This document shows positions 11,642 to 26,100 of a DNA stretch of 64,000 bases, piece by piece (the stretch's first letter is position 1; each line of letters begins with the position of its first letter). A program made the translations under genes and the position numbers. Below the pieces are notes generated by a model. The model saw nothing but the letters and a program-made list of their open reading frames with translations. It searched no databases and was not told where the DNA came from. Origin of the DNA: Phaseolus vulgaris (lineage: Eukaryota > Streptophyta > Magnoliopsida > Fabales > Fabaceae); contig NC_023755.2 in NCBI RefSeq assembly GCF_000499845.2, forward strand, positions 7,136,847 through 7,200,846. The letters run 5' to 3'.

Positions 11642-14600
11642 TCAGATCCATCCTCTTTCCTTTTCCTTTTGACTGTTCTTTTGTTGAATATCTTTAGCTC
11701 CTCCTTTTTTCCCTGCTTGCCCCCTTGGAGCCAATCTCCCCCTACTTCCAATAGAAACTCTAACTTTCTCCATCCCTACATTTACACCAACCTTCCTCAT
11801 GTGCTGCTGAAGTGGAGACTTCACTTGGATTTTCTTATGAAGGCTTCTTCTTAGTATGCTACCTATTCTCTTAGCACCACTTCTAACTTCTTTTGGACTC
11901 TCACAATGAGTCTGTGCAGGCACATAGTTGGTTTCTACTTCCCCAATGACATCTTTCTGGTCAGCTTGGTTTGTCAGATTTGGTAATAGTGGTGATTGGA
12001 ACTGTGTTAAGCTAGGAATACTTGGGAGTGGAATCAGGGAGTTTCTCCTTGAAGCAATGGCTGAAGGAACACGTGGTGCCATCATGCAGATGGAAGAAGC
12101 CCTTGCAAGCCTCTTTGGCAGTAGGGCTTTGTCAGCCATGTCAGGATTGTTTTCTTTCTCAGCATGGTCAATGCACTTCATGGAGCTCTCCATTGTAGCA
12201 AAGGGTATAAAAGGTTTAAAGAGGTTGTTGTTCTCTGTGAGTGGTTTAGCTGAATTCATTTGTTGGTCCTTGCACCATCCACCACTCACTGGATCATTGA
12301 AATTCTTGATGCTTCCTAGTGGTCGATTTGCAAGTGCTGATCTCATAAGTGCATTATTTTGCTCTTCTTGATGTTTCATTTGGTGCTGCTCGGCTATCTT
12401 TGAGTCTACATGTTGACGCGCCAGCTTTCTCTCAATCAGAAGCTGTGATTCCAGTTCCTTGACCTTTCCATGTGAAAACAGACAATGATGAGATTCCCAC
12501 AAGTGAAGTGCCAAACAAAGGAAGACTATTTTATAAGCATAATTTTTCAAATTTGTGCTTTGATGTGATACCTTCTCTTGCAGATTTTTGTTTTTGCTGT
12601 CTCTTTCCTTCATCTTGGACTCTAATCCATGGATTGTTTCCTCCATCTTCTTGATTTGCAAATCCTTCAGCTTTACCTCTTGTTTGACTTTATCAGCCTA
12701 AAAAGGAGAGTAAACTTGTTGAAAAAGAAAGACTATCACAGTTAAGCACTGAAATACTAATACTTTATAAATGCAACAGCATTTCATCAACCATACCATT
12801 TGTTTGTGTCGCAAAAGCTCAACAGTGTCCAACTGTCTCCTTGCGGGCCCCAATTCTATTCCTCTTACTCTACTGGCAAAGTTAAGAGAACAAATTGTCT
12901 CACTCAAATCGTTTTCATTAGGACTGATCTGTACAAACATGAGTGCCTTTGAATCTCCTCCTACAAAAACAAAAAAAAATCATCAAATTTTATAATATTT
13001 GCATACATGCCGAGGATAGAAACTAGGCATGGAGATTCTTTAAGATGTATTGATAAGTACCTAATGAGTCTTGCAACAAGTGTGTAAGCTTGGAGTTCCT
13101 GCATCATGAAGATAAACACTTCAATACCAACCAATAGAAAAAAGTTCAAAGCTGCAAGATGGGCCAATATTTATATTTCCATAATAACCTGAAAGGGATG
13201 TGTGAACTTTTCGTTGCAAGAGCTGATATGACATCACCAAGTGCAGACAGAGACCTGTTAATATTCTGTGTCTCCTTCAATCTATCACCATGAACTTCTG
13301 TCTTTGCCACTCGCTCACTGCCTGCTAGATCCACCAACCATAGCTTGCTTCTCGTGCATTCTCCATTCAACAAATTCTCTCCCTTAACCATAACACAGTG
13401 AATGCTGTATAGATAGAGAAAGAACATCTCACCATAATTAGTGTTTCTCCAACCATTATATTCAAATATGGATTAGGAATCTAATGAAAAAGAGCTGAAG
13501 CTGACCAGTGTGATCGACTGCTATGCTCATTGGAATTGGTTGAGCTTACTGCCCTTGCATTGCTTCCAGTTTGTAGAACTTCCCAGACTTCAGTCATATT
13601 GTTCACATGTGCCTCAACCAATCCTGGAATGTGATGTATTCCTTCACCAGCTTGCCTTATTTCAAGTCTACAATTAACCATATTTTAGTGAACTAAGTCA
13701 ATCACTATTCTAAAAAACTTATAGAATAAGCTAAACTAAGTTTTTGAAAGTGCTATTAGGTTGAAAATAGCAGGAAAATCAGCCAATTGGTTTGTAGTCG
13801 TCTACCTTTTTGCAGCTGCTCCTTGATGATTTCCTGCAACCAGCAAATCTCTTATTTGCTCATTGTACACTTCTAAGACACTTACAGAAACATCATAACA
13901 ATAAAACTTCTGTCTCTCCTTGATTATGTCGAACATTTTTTCGAGAGTCCTAAAGTTTACACCTCGAGCCTCTTCACTGCCCTCCATTGTGAAAGTTTTT
14001 CCTGTCCCAGTCTGTCCATATGCAAAAATGCATACGTTGAATCCATCTAGAACTGACGTTGCAAACGGTGCTGTGTCTTCAAAAATATCAGCTGTAAAAG
14101 AAAACAATACAAATCTGTCAAAATGAGCACTTTTATTAAACTCGGAACCATCGCAAACAAATTCACGGTACTAACTTAGAGTTACCTTGTTCAGCTTGGG
14201 GATCAAAGACAGTATCGAACTTGAAAGTCTTTTTAGGAGCTCCATTTGACATTACAGTTAGCTCACCATCTTTCGCAGCTTCAAAATCTAAGGCCATGGT
14301 TGCTCCTGCGGCTATCTCTTCAGTGTTGAGAGGCCTACAACGGCAAAAGACCCTTATGTTTCCTGTGAAGAAGAATAGTGAGTGAATCATCCTGCATATT
14401 ATTTTTATCCATCAAACTCTAACAAAACTACATCTGCACAGCTTACCTCTCAACTCCAAAACCTTGTTGTAAAGCTCTTTCCTTTCCTTAACCCCTTCGG
14501 CATATTTGGACTTGAGATCTCCAAGGGACTCCAGTTGTTCATTTACTATAACATAAATTTAGGAATTAGATTACGCACAAATGCAAACCACAAACTGTAA

Positions 14601-16527
14601 CGTGTATAAGATTGAAAGCTGTATTGCAGCAACATCTACTTACTTTTGGAGTTGATAATAAGCCCCATTTCTTGCATATCTGCTTGATATTTTTTGCTCT
14701 CCTCAGCTTCTTCTAATAGCTTGATGTGTTCCATTTTCATAATCTATCCAATCAAATTGTTTAACGCATTTTAAATATATCCTTGCCCTTTACAATTTGT
14801 TCGGTCACTCAATTTAGTTAGCATATCAGTACCTTCAATTTCCTTGTTAAATCTCTCAGTGACGAAAACCACCTGCTTTTCTCTTTCACTTGCCCCTCAA
14901 TGGCAAATGCTGCATAGCCAAAATATTGGTTCAATAAAACCAAGTTATATAATATATAACTACAGAAAGGGAGAAAGGGATATCCATACCTAAAGATCCT
15001 ACGTGCATGGACTTGCGCATTAGCTCATTCTGAAGCTCTTTCAAGGAGTTACAAGCTTCTTGACATTCTCTACTCTTCTGTTGATTCTCCCTCTTGATCT
15101 CCCTTAACTCCCTCCTTGCTTCTACCAGCTCCTTTTTCTGACCCTCAAAGTCTCTTTTCAACCTTTTAAATTTCTCTTCTACCCCAGTATCATCGGCATC
15201 CTACAAAAACATCGTTGATTAAGGCACATTATCACTCGCTTTTTTCCTGCTCAAAACAACAAATCTACCACTATTCACAAAGAAGCATACTTCTGAGGAC
15301 TCCAATTCTGCCTCCCCAGACACTCCATCATCTTCTAGCATCTCAATATCTCCTGAATTTATGGCAAAATTTAGTTAAACCACAACCAGGAGTTTGAACT
15401 ACAACCAGCAGCAGCGCATAATGCACAACCATGTTCAAATTTCAAAACATTTATTCACAATTAGAGATAACAAGTTTGAACTTACTTGGAGGGGAATCAT
15501 GGGGTGACTCATCCTTGGTTAGAAGGGGTGGAAGAAGCTCAAAGGAGGCTTCAGGGCTCAGAAGCTCTTCCTCTTGCTCAAACGTTTGACAGAAGTTGGA
15601 GAATTTAACAGTTGGCATCTTATGGCCATTGTCAACTTCAACTTCAGACCCCTTGATTCCATACTCTAGAGAAAGCTCCATGGATGACTCCACATTCTTG
15701 CAATATTGGTTCTTCAAAAACTCAGGGGAATCACAACAGCTAATTCCAGCAATATCTGGTGATCCAGCACAAATGACCAAATCTGGGGATGCCAGAGAAT
15801 ACCCCAAAATAGATCTTCCTGAAACAATATTAGCACATCATATTCTATCAAATTATCACATCCTGAAAGACACTCACTCAACAACAAAAAACTTAAAATT
15901 AAAAAAAAAATAAACAAAACAAAGAGAGACACTTGAATTGTGCTAGAAAATCCTAAGCCCATTACCATCAAACACATCTTTCACAATTGGGTCATCGAAC
16001 TTCACGCTGTTCCCTTCAAAACCTCCATTTTCCCGAGAAAACCCTGCAGCAGCAATTCACAACCCTCATCAAAAATCACAAAATGGGGTTCATCCAAGAC
16101 GAGTAAATATTCATCATTAGAACGAAAAAATTCATATTTTGTTCTGAGTTCAGTGCCCTAACCGATACTAGGGCCGTCACCACACACGGGCTCATCCTCC
16201 ATAGCTAAACTCCGAGAGCTCAGTGATGTTTGCGAAAGAGCTATCACGTAAAAAAGAAGACAAAAAGTGACAAACAAACCAAAAGGGTGGACGAGGAGAT
16301 CATCAAATTCAAAATTTGGCAGTTGAAATTGCAATCACTTTTTTTTTTTTTTGGCTGTTTCCACAAGAGAGAGAAAGGAAGAAAGAAAATGAATGAGAAA
16401 AGTTGAAGGGTTCTTTCTTACAATTGGAGCCGCGAGTATAAGAAAAGGATTCTTGTTGCAAAGAAACGTCAGTAAGAAGAAGTGGGTCATGGTCATAGCG
16501 ACTCCATTGATTAGTAGTATCCTCCAT
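11642..16527 (-). CDS. KIN14: Kinesin-14 motor protein, 17 coding exons
   Basis: Microtubule motor; the kinesin-14 neck (coiled coil ending [17 protein letters not shown]) implies minus-end-directed movement. Coding exons on the minus strand: 16422-16527, 16163-16204, 15966-16043, 15486-15818, 15291-15352, 14990-15200, 14833-14909, 14644-14743, 14447-14545, 14186-14362, 13806-14091, 13506-13667, 13189-13404, 13061-13098, 12797-12960, 12572-12697, 11642-12463. They join to 3099 nt (1032 residues plus stop). Coiled coil is about residues 210-368 and the motor about 370-705, with P-loop GQTGTGKT (~454-461), NEHSSRSH (~570) and DLAGSE (~601). A second coiled coil and a basic, Ser-rich tail of about 320 residues follow. 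The motor most resembles Arabidopsis At2g22610/At1g72250 as remembered, but no malectin domain is encoded. An internal ATG at 16202 (MEDEPVCG) is a possible alternative start. Confidence 0.92.
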
Positions 16528-18468
16528 TGATAGAAAGACCAAACTGTTTGAACTTTGAATTCAGCAAGAATGATATATTAAAGATAAAAACAAATCGCAG
16601 AATATATTAAAAAAGGGGGTTATGTAATGGTGATGATGACGATGATTGATGGTAAAAAGAGAGGAATTTTTTTTTTCTGAAATGGAAATTTGATTTGGTT
16701 ACAAGGAAAGTATGTGTATGAAGATTGAACTTGCCTAAATCAAAAATTCGACCGTTGGGGTTTAAATTTGAAATGGTGCAAGCGGGGCAGAATTTACAGA
16801 AATCAGTTTCAAAACGTGGATTTGGATTCTGCTTTCTACTTTAGATTATGATTTTGGATTCTTTGAAATACACCAATGTTATTGGAACATAGGACACGTA
16901 GTACCTTTTTTTACTTTGGATTGAAAAGTGAGAAACTATGATGATGATTCTTAACTAAATATTATAACAATATTTAATGTGTCTTTTCGTTGACAAGAGT
17001 TGGAATGACTTTTAGTTAATTCTTTTTGCATTTTCATCTCTATTAAAAAAAATTATTTTGAGTTTAAAATTAAATTTCGAGTTGAAATAATGTGTTTAAA
17101 TCAAATACTTATATTGATTTTTATGTTTTTTTTTCTTATGTATCTATGATAACTTATCAAAATAATCAGAATGTAAAAAAATAGAATTGTGATTATAATT
17201 AGCCGTTTAAAATAGGTTTTCATAAAATCAATTACTTCTTTTAAAAAAAATCTTAAACAAATATGAATTTTGACACTTACTTATTTTAATCTTAAAAATA
17301 GTCAGTAAATTGTTTGTACCAAGATTTTTTATTTATTTTAAAGACAATAGTTCTTATTCTTTTGCTTTTTATAAAAAAAAAAGAAGGGGAGTTTTTTTTT
17401 TTTCCTTTTCTTTAGAGATATCCAATTGTCTAGTAGGAAATGTTTAGTTTAAATACAGTTATATTTATTTAATTAAAAGAAATATATCTTAAATAAGAAT
17501 AAAAGTTTAGATTAGTGATTTTGGATGTAAAAATTAAGTTTTTATCAAAAAAAAGTTGGTGAGTAAAGTAAACTTGGTTAATTTTTATATGCAAAGTTAT
17601 TTTATTAACCACTATCATGATAATTACATTACCAACTCATCTATTGGTTATAATAACACTCTCATAAAAAAGGAAATAAAAATCATCTAAAATGAATGTG
17701 TAGATTCTTGAGATATTTTCCTAATAACTATAGATATATTAGGATATTTGTATTTCAATAATTCCCAATTTACAACAATTACCAAAGTAAAAATGGAGAC
17801 TACCAAAGAGGGAGTGTTTATGGAAAAAAAGGAATTGGAATCAAAATATAAGGTTAGAGAAACGTTAAGGAAATGAAAAGATCTAAACATGAATCTTTGT
17901 GGTTTGTGGAGGGAGTTACAACTAAGGTCATGATGAGAGGACAAAAATATTTGGAAAAAAAAAAGTAGTCACCATCATAGGTTATTATAAAAAAAAACTA
18001 TAGCAAAAGCTTCTAAAAATATAATAGTCTTTCAAACCAAATTTGGGTTCAAGAGTTTATTACATGTAATGTAATGAAGGTATCAGCATTTGTCCTAAAA
18101 GGGTTAAATTTAATTAAATTGGTACTTGTAAGGCATAGGTGCTAGGGTGGTTGGGATAGTGTTAATGGAAGGGTAGAAATTTCAAGCACTGAAAGATCTA
18201 GTGTCAAAAAAGGTAAAGCTCAAAATTGGAATATTAGGAGAACTCAAATTACACCCAAAAACTTGTAAAAATTGCATATGTGCAACTCAGTTGTGTACCA
18301 AAATACAGTGAGGCTGATTGCTGAATTACTATCCTACTGGCTAGCAATATCTTGCCATTGGTAGTCCAGTTACAGGTAGCATCAAATGGTAAGGAAGAAT
18401 TAACAAGTAAGATTGTGGCAGAGAGGTTTTTGAGAGATTTATAAATACACAATAGAGCATAGAACCTA

Positions 18469-18572
18469 AAATTTTGATATCTTCGTAATACAGAGTTCCA
18501 TGGTCTAACAATTTAGGTAGGTGTCACATTTGTTAGACCATAGAACCTGTATTTTGAATATATCAAAATTCA
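18469..18572. repeat. Short inverted repeat / hairpin
   Basis: Arms of about 43 nt (18469-18511 and 18530-18572) pair with few mismatches: 'attttgatat..aatacag..gttccatggtctaacaa' against 'ttgttagaccatagaacctgtatttt..atatcaaaat'. The loop is about 18 nt. It could be a small MITE, or a foldback able to feed small-RNA processing. No known miRNA is recognised. Confidence 0.7.
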
Positions 18573-18779
18573 TTCAAAATGCAACTAGTAATTGGTCAAA
18601 GAAGATGAGGGGATATTAGACTTGAGGAACAATGATACTCAAGGAACACTTTCTTACATAAAACAACATGCTGAAGTTGTATTTCTAGATTTGAGAAATC
18701 AGGAAAATATAAAAAGAGTAATCACAAACATTTTATTTATTGTTGTGAAAATATATCACTATAATCAAATCATTAAATA

Positions 18780-19090
18780 GAAAATAATTAATCATTAAAT
18801 TCATTATTAGAAATTAAAAAAATTATTGATATATAAAGTAATTCCTGTTATTAATAAATAATTTTTAAATTAGAAATAATTTTTAAATTAGTATCTAATT
18901 AGCTATCAAAATTTTAGTTATCAATAAAAATAAATTAGTATCTACGTTGATAACTAAAACATTGATAATTAATTAAATACCAATTTAAAAATTATTTATT
19001 AATAGTAATAAAAAATTAGTTTTAAAAATAATATTTAGTTTAATTAATTTAGTGATTAATTATTTTTTACCTCTAAATTTAATTTTTATT
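18780..19090. repeat. AT-rich foldback, MITE-like
   Basis: 'ttattaataaataatttttaaatta' near 18848-18873 has an inverted partner 'aatttaaaaattatttattaatagtaa' near 18982-19008. Inner sequences ('tagttatcaa' and 'ttgataacta') also mirror each other. Composition is too simple to assign a family or target duplication. Confidence 0.45.
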
Positions 19091-20101
19091 TAATAATTTT
19101 ATTGTAGTATATAAGTAAAATATTAACATTTCCTTTTTCAAATGCGTATTTCAGAATTTCAAAAAAAATCTATACTTGAAAGTTTATTGAAACTATATTT
19201 CATTTCCATCTCCCACTCTGGTTACCATTCCATACTCCTCCTCCTTTTTCTTATTCTTTTACTTTTACAACATACAAGAGTTCCATCTTTTTTTTTTTTT
19301 TATTACCTTATCTCCCTCTTTTCTTTTCAAATTACTTTTACCAAACAAAATATATCAAAACTAATCTACTTTCTCATCAATAACATTTTTTCTGATTTAA
19401 AATTTAAATTTAAGATTGGACTACAAATAAGAATGAAATATATGAAGACTTACACATACACTTCAGATCCAAAAAATTTAAAATGAATAATCTATGTGTA
19501 GATAAGGTCAACATTAACCAATATGTTTTTTTCGTAATTTTATGTAATCCAGTCATTAGGGAATAAAACAAAAGCAGAAAAGAATTAACCAAAGTATTTA
19601 CATTGTTGCACAACGTTGGATCATCTAAATATATTTCATGTAAGAGCGAAACACAGTAGAAATACAAATTTTCAGACCTCAGTGTCACATGATGCATCTA
19701 TTTTTTTTTTCTCCTTTTATCAAAAAATAAGATGATGCATCCATTATATAGCATCATACAAAAAATGAAGAAAAAAACTGCAATTCTTCCGTTATCTTAT
19801 GTGGTATTTTTGGGTCAAGGCATTGAAACTTTTTCCATCTACAAGGAGCTGAAACTGATATGCTTTGTTATATACACTTTTACATCCAACAATGCAACAA
19901 ATCATTTTGAACTCAGATCTTCAGCAGGGCCAACCTCAATATCAATATAATGAATGATGAGGGAATTGTTACCTCTCTCCAATGTCACAACATCAATTGG
20001 AGAGAAATACAACGTATTTTCAACTGGAACCTGGAATGCATTTGGACTGTGTCAAACACAAGATAGGAAACCAATCCATAGTGGCACACACAGTCTTCAT
20101 T

Positions 20102-23100
20102 CTACATTGCAACTCCTACTCCCTCCACAGCAGCTGCCATTGATGCTGAGGCCTCTTCAAGGGTCCTCTTCTTCTCAATTGTGTTGAAGGCCTCAATTAT
20201 GTCACCCTCTTCCCAATCATCAAAGTCTTCCAACCCAAGTCCACACTCAAGACCAGCATTTACCTGTTTACAAGGGAGAATGTGTATTCAGTCAGTAGCT
20301 ACAGTGACATGGAGACAACACAGATATTCAACACAAAGAAACCATAGTTGAATTATACAATACACTGGCAAAATGTTGTTCAACCATTCTAAAAAGGAAG
20401 CATGAGAAAGCTATTACACAGTCGAAAAAGGCAGCATCTGAATAAGCTTTACATGAAACATGTCATGCAACAGAAATAGAGGTGGCAAAACAGGTTACCC
20501 AACCCAATGCAGGTTGTAGGCTATAGGGAATCAGACAAAAAAATATCCAAGTTCAATTTGTGCCCATAAAAGGAACTCCAAGCCTATCTTTTGGACAACT
20601 GCGGAGACAATGAAGAAGACAGAGTGGAATCGTACCCGCTCTAATACCAACTTGAACAAATGAGAGGACTGAAAACACAGTGTATTCAACCTACAATGTT
20701 GGACATATTGATGTATATATAGGACACACAGAAGAGGCAAGACACTTGCCTAAAACTCTAACCCTAAAGAAGGCTACACACAAGAAAAATAATCAAAAGT
20801 AACATTACACTTCAACAATAGCTGATGCCTATTTGTCATAGCCAAATCGGGTTCACAATTGATAAGTTTCTATTAAGGAACATTTGTCCAACCGTCTTCA
20901 TACTTGTAGCATGCAAATGTTGCAGTGTTATTCTTGTGTGTGAATTCTAAAAATGGGAATTAACACTGGAAGCAGAGTCATACCTCTTTAACAATTTCCT
21001 TCACTCGTCTCAAAGAATCAATAATACCAACATGAACTATTTTTCCCTTCCGCTTGACTCGAATACCACAATCTTTTAGCACCTTTCCCTCTGTAACCAT
21101 GCATCCAGCAACACGACCACTACCACTGCTGAATACAGCTCGTACTACTGCTGAACCAATTGTTAATTGTTCCTACCAAAAGATAGCAATAAGTCTCAGC
21201 TAAACAGAAACTATAATATAAACCTCTAAGTACCCTTTAGAAACAGTATAAAACAAATTTATAAGTCCGTGAGATATTTTTACAAGTTTGATTGGATTTA
21301 AATGTCATGTAATAATCAATTTTCTGTGTACTCAAACAAAAGTGTGCATATGCATAATCTACACTAAGGTTACAAATCTGAAGATATGTTGATTTACCTC
21401 AACTGGTTCTAGGAGCCCTTCCATTGCCTTTCGTACGTCATCAATTAATTCATAAATAACTCTGTATAATCTAATCTCAACCGCTTTGTTATCAGCATAG
21501 CTTTTCACAGAGCCTGGTGCTTTCGCATTAAAGCCCACAATGATGGCCTTGCTTGCAACTGCAAGGTCCACATCACTAGTGTTTACATCACCTGTTGCTT
21601 CCAACAAAAACTTTAGTGTGACATTTTCTTGTGGTAGCACCTGCAGAGCTTTTCTTACAGCTTCAATAGATCCCTAGCCATGAGCAAGAACAATGACATT
21701 AATTACATGTGAAGCAATAACCACAGTAATGACTAATGATAAACGAAACATATTGCAGTTTTAGCTATTTAATACAATACAGAAAATGCCACCTTCATTG
21801 TATGTTACCTATTGTGGACATTTGACAAGGCATACAACAGATTTCCGTACAGGCTAGGTTATTGATAGCAAATAGGATAAGGTTGGTATTGACACTTCCA
21901 TACAGGCAACACTAAAAATTACATAATACACTCGTGTTTAACACTTAAACAGGCAATGTTGTTTCCTGACAGATATATAAGCATGTCTTGGTAATTCTAT
22001 TGAAGGCGAGAAAAAGCACCCAAAGCCCTCTTAGGATAGTTCGTAAAGGAAAATTGGTAAGATACATGCTACGTAAGTTATGCTCTCATTTCAATGTTTC
22101 GATACAATATATAATCTGCATGAAAAATTATATCTCTGATAAAGTCATTAATAGGTTCAATCAGCCAAGCAGTTCCAAATTAAAAGTCAACCAGAAACTG
22201 TACAGATTCAAGCAACACTAGCAAAAAGAAGTGATCATACCTGAAGATCAACCTTCAAAATAATATTTAGTTGATGCAAGTCGAGTCCAGACAGCTTTCC
22301 TGAGGAAACTGCCGAAGCTAAGGAAGAAAGGGTGATCTTGCCATCTCCTGCCTTAGCTGAAATACGCTCATTTCGCAATGACTCAGCACGAGTCTCTGCC
22401 CTTTCGCGTGCAGCATCAAGGGATTCAACAACCTCAAATACATCACCGGCAATAGGAACATTATTCAATCCAATAACCTGTATAAATCAGAAAATTTTGA
22501 ATTAGGTGAAATTTTAGCATCTATAAAGAGCCTCACAATTCTTCTTGTGGCTCTTAAAAAGTACCTGAAGAAGGTAACTACGAAATTCAAAATCTATGGG
22601 TGATATATTCTTTATTCTCCACCTTATGCTACTAAGAGCAACATTGATGCCACCAACATATTTTTGTCTTTTGATTCTTTATGAGGATTGGAAATAATGA
22701 CACTTAATGAAGTCATGAAATACTATGTTCATGTATCTCAATTTGTATGCATTCAGTGCTCATGGATATTAATTTGTAGGAAGTTGCATCAGTTATTATA
22801 ACCCAGGGGAATAGTCTCCACAAAGTCTATAAGGGTCTACATAAGGAGCAGAATCTATGCACTACAACTGAATAAGAAGCTGTTTCATTCTCTAAGCTGC
22901 TCTCTCTTAATTCTACCCCTACCACTGAATTCGACTGAAAACATTTCCTCTAATCAATACGTTTGTAATATGAAACATCAATTAGTTGGAGGAATGAAAT
23001 CTACCTGATAGAATGAGACCAATGACTTTTTGTAGTAATTAATAATGCAACAGCTATGAAGTTCTACTTATTCTTCCCAGGCAAATCCCCCCAAAGCCCC

Positions 23101-26100
23101 AAAGGAGGAGTGCAGGATCAATACAGAAAAAGACAGATGAAAGAAGCATTTGTTGTAAAAAAACACATTGCAAAATCTTCTAACCACAATCTTTTATAGG
23201 ATTGCTTCACCCCACACCTTAACCAGACACAAAAGTGTAGCTCATCCATTCACATCGAAGAGACAAAACCATTCTTGAATACAAAGAAAGAACCTCAAAT
23301 TTGTGTTCTCCATATTAATTGGTTTGTTCTTGGTTGGTTATAGAAATATTTGTTTTGTTCAGCAATCATATATGGATGTAAATGCACATACAATAAATAT
23401 AACAGACAATAATTATGTAATTTAAATGGAAATTACAGAAATTTCATGTCAACAATGAATTCTCACCAATAAATAAAAGATGATAGAATCTGGATTAGAA
23501 ACTACAAATAAAATTAATTTTATAAAATATTCAGGGTATTTGAGAGATCATGTTCTCTTCCCTCCCTTGAGTAAAATTCTTTTTATTAAATGATAAAGTG
23601 TAGCTCTGTCTCTAATCTCCTTGTTTATTTATAGGCAACATGCCTCATTCAAACTATTTCATTCCACTAACCTAGCTACCTAACTCACTAACGTAACCAT
23701 CTAGCGGGTACCAAACAGAAGATGAGTGAACTTAATGAGCATCCAGTATTTATATTGATTAGCAAACTCATATTTGATACATGCAGATATAGTGATCCAG
23801 TCCATGTACATGTCAAAGGAAACCACATTATTAATGTGAATCATGTAATCAAATGACTCACAAACCTGATATAGAACACTAGTTGTCCAATTTAGCTTAA
23901 GATGCTTAATGGGAAATGGTGTGTTAACTACATCACAATCCCCCCTAGTTCTTTTGTACTGTGTTATCCAATTTTTTAAGCAAATTCTCAAAGAAAAGTA
24001 GTGTTAATTATATGCCTCTTCTTTACTACGACTTTACAAACCTGTACAGGTATAGAAGGTGTAGCTTCATCAACACGCTTTCCACCATCATCAAATAATG
24101 CCCGCACCTGAGAGAAAGAAATTAAATATATTTACAGAGGGAAACAAAGTAGGAAAGCAGAATTCAATAACCAGGTGTTAAGGTCATATAGTATTGAATT
24201 TTAAGTTTACGCATCTACCAACCTTTCCAAAAGCTTCTCCACAAACTACTATGTCACCCCGTCTAAGGGAGCCATTCTGCACAATAAATGTAGCCAATGG
24301 TCCCTTTGATTTATCTAGCCCAGCCTCGATGACTGTTCCCTTTGCACTTCTATCAGGATTAGCTTTCAGCTCTTGCAACTAAACCATTAATGCTTAGATC
24401 AGAATGAACGCCAGAAAGATAAAAGAAAGCCCAAACAAGTGTATGTTTTAACTGAACAATGATGCAATGTCAATTAGTCAATAGTCTTCAGTCCCATAAA
24501 AGCATCAAAAAAATAATCAAGGTATCTCCAATATGGAGGAAACTTAAGAATGCTAGGACACAAAAACATAATAGTATTTTCTCATACCATATGCATATGA
24601 TTAAATAAAAAATGGAAAGTGAGTATTAAACTCCATGTATTTTTGAGAAAAATATAGATGTGCTGAATGTGTAAACTTACTCTCATAGTGGAATTATTTC
24701 CATCTATTGATCACAACTCACAAGTATATGCCAAAAACAAGATTTTCAACCAATACACATTTATAACATTAAAATTTATAAATTAATCAGATAAAGAGAT
24801 AGAATAGTTATAAAGTGGCTTAAGCTAGTCATGACACCAACAGTAAAAATACCTCAGCAACAAGCATAACAGTTTCTAAGAGATCATCCACATTCTTCCC
24901 TTTAAGAGCACTTATCTGTTCACATAAAAAACAGGAGAAAAATATAACTTCTTTAAAAGTCAAAGAAACAAAAACATGGTATGAAAAGCGTCAAATAAGA
25001 AACACAAACCGGAACCATTGGGGTGTTGCCACCCCAATCTTCTGGCATTAAACCAATTGAAGAAAGCTCCTGCATGACTCGTTCTGGATTTGCTCCATCT
25101 TTATCTATCTGTTTAAGAGAAGTAAATAATAACTTGACAACAATTTCTCAAGCCATCATCAGGTAAAGCATAAGAATTTATAAATAAGGTTGCACCCATC
25201 ATGTTGACATGCCTTGTTTATAGCAATGACTATGGGTACTCCCGCTGCTTTGGCATGAGCAATAGCTTCATTTGTTTGAGGACGAATTCCATCATCGGCA
25301 GCCACAACAATAACAGCAATGTCTGTTACACTTGCTCCACGAGCTCTCATCGCTCCAAATGCCTACAGGGGCACATATATGTATTTCTTATTGAAGGGAA
25401 AGAAAGTGAAAAATTGAGTTATAGTTAAAAACTACATGTCAGCATAAGAATTAAAGGATTTGACAATGATCCAGCAGAAGGAATTGCATACTTATAAGGA
25501 AAAACTTAGAAGTGGATAATTTTATTAAAACTGTGTATACCTCATGTCCAGGAGTGTCAAGGAAAACACAGGGCAACGTTTTGCCATCAAAAGGTACTTG
25601 CACTTTATAGGCCCCAATTCCTTGTGTGATCCCACCAGCTTCAGAAGCAGCTACCTGTTAACAATTTGTGCATCAGGCTAAAACTGAATGAGTGTAATAT
25701 GAGATTTGGCAGGAGAAGCTCCAGAAATAACATAATTCCTGTAAATTCTTATGCTATGAAAAGAACAAGATGCAGTCAGCAAAGAAGCACCCAGAAAAGG
25801 GAGCAGACTACGGCATAGCATTTCACTGACACAAACAACAATTATTACTAATTTCTAAGCAACTATCTCTTATTGTATATAACAACTCACAATCCAGCAA
25901 TCCTTTTAATTTTCTCAGCTCAGTATCTCTTTCCATAAGGGCCATCGAAATGCTTGTGTTTTGAAAGTTATATTAACCCCTAATCCTTTACATTGAAATC
26001 CATGGATTGCATATTTAGGACCATATCCTTCCTGGAAACCATAGTACAACCAGCATTGGGAACAATTGTATGCATATGTAAACTACTGTACCTAATCATA

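Larger units (their letters stand above)
16528..20101. other. AT-rich spacer between kinesin and IF-2 genes
   Basis: This holds the upstream region of the minus-strand kinesin and the 3' flank of IF-2. A short GAT-rich stretch is at 16628-16660. A tight hairpin lies at 18469-18572 and an AT-rich foldback at about 18780-19090 (both listed separately). No convincing coding frame was seen; the short open frames are low-complexity. Confidence 0.5.
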
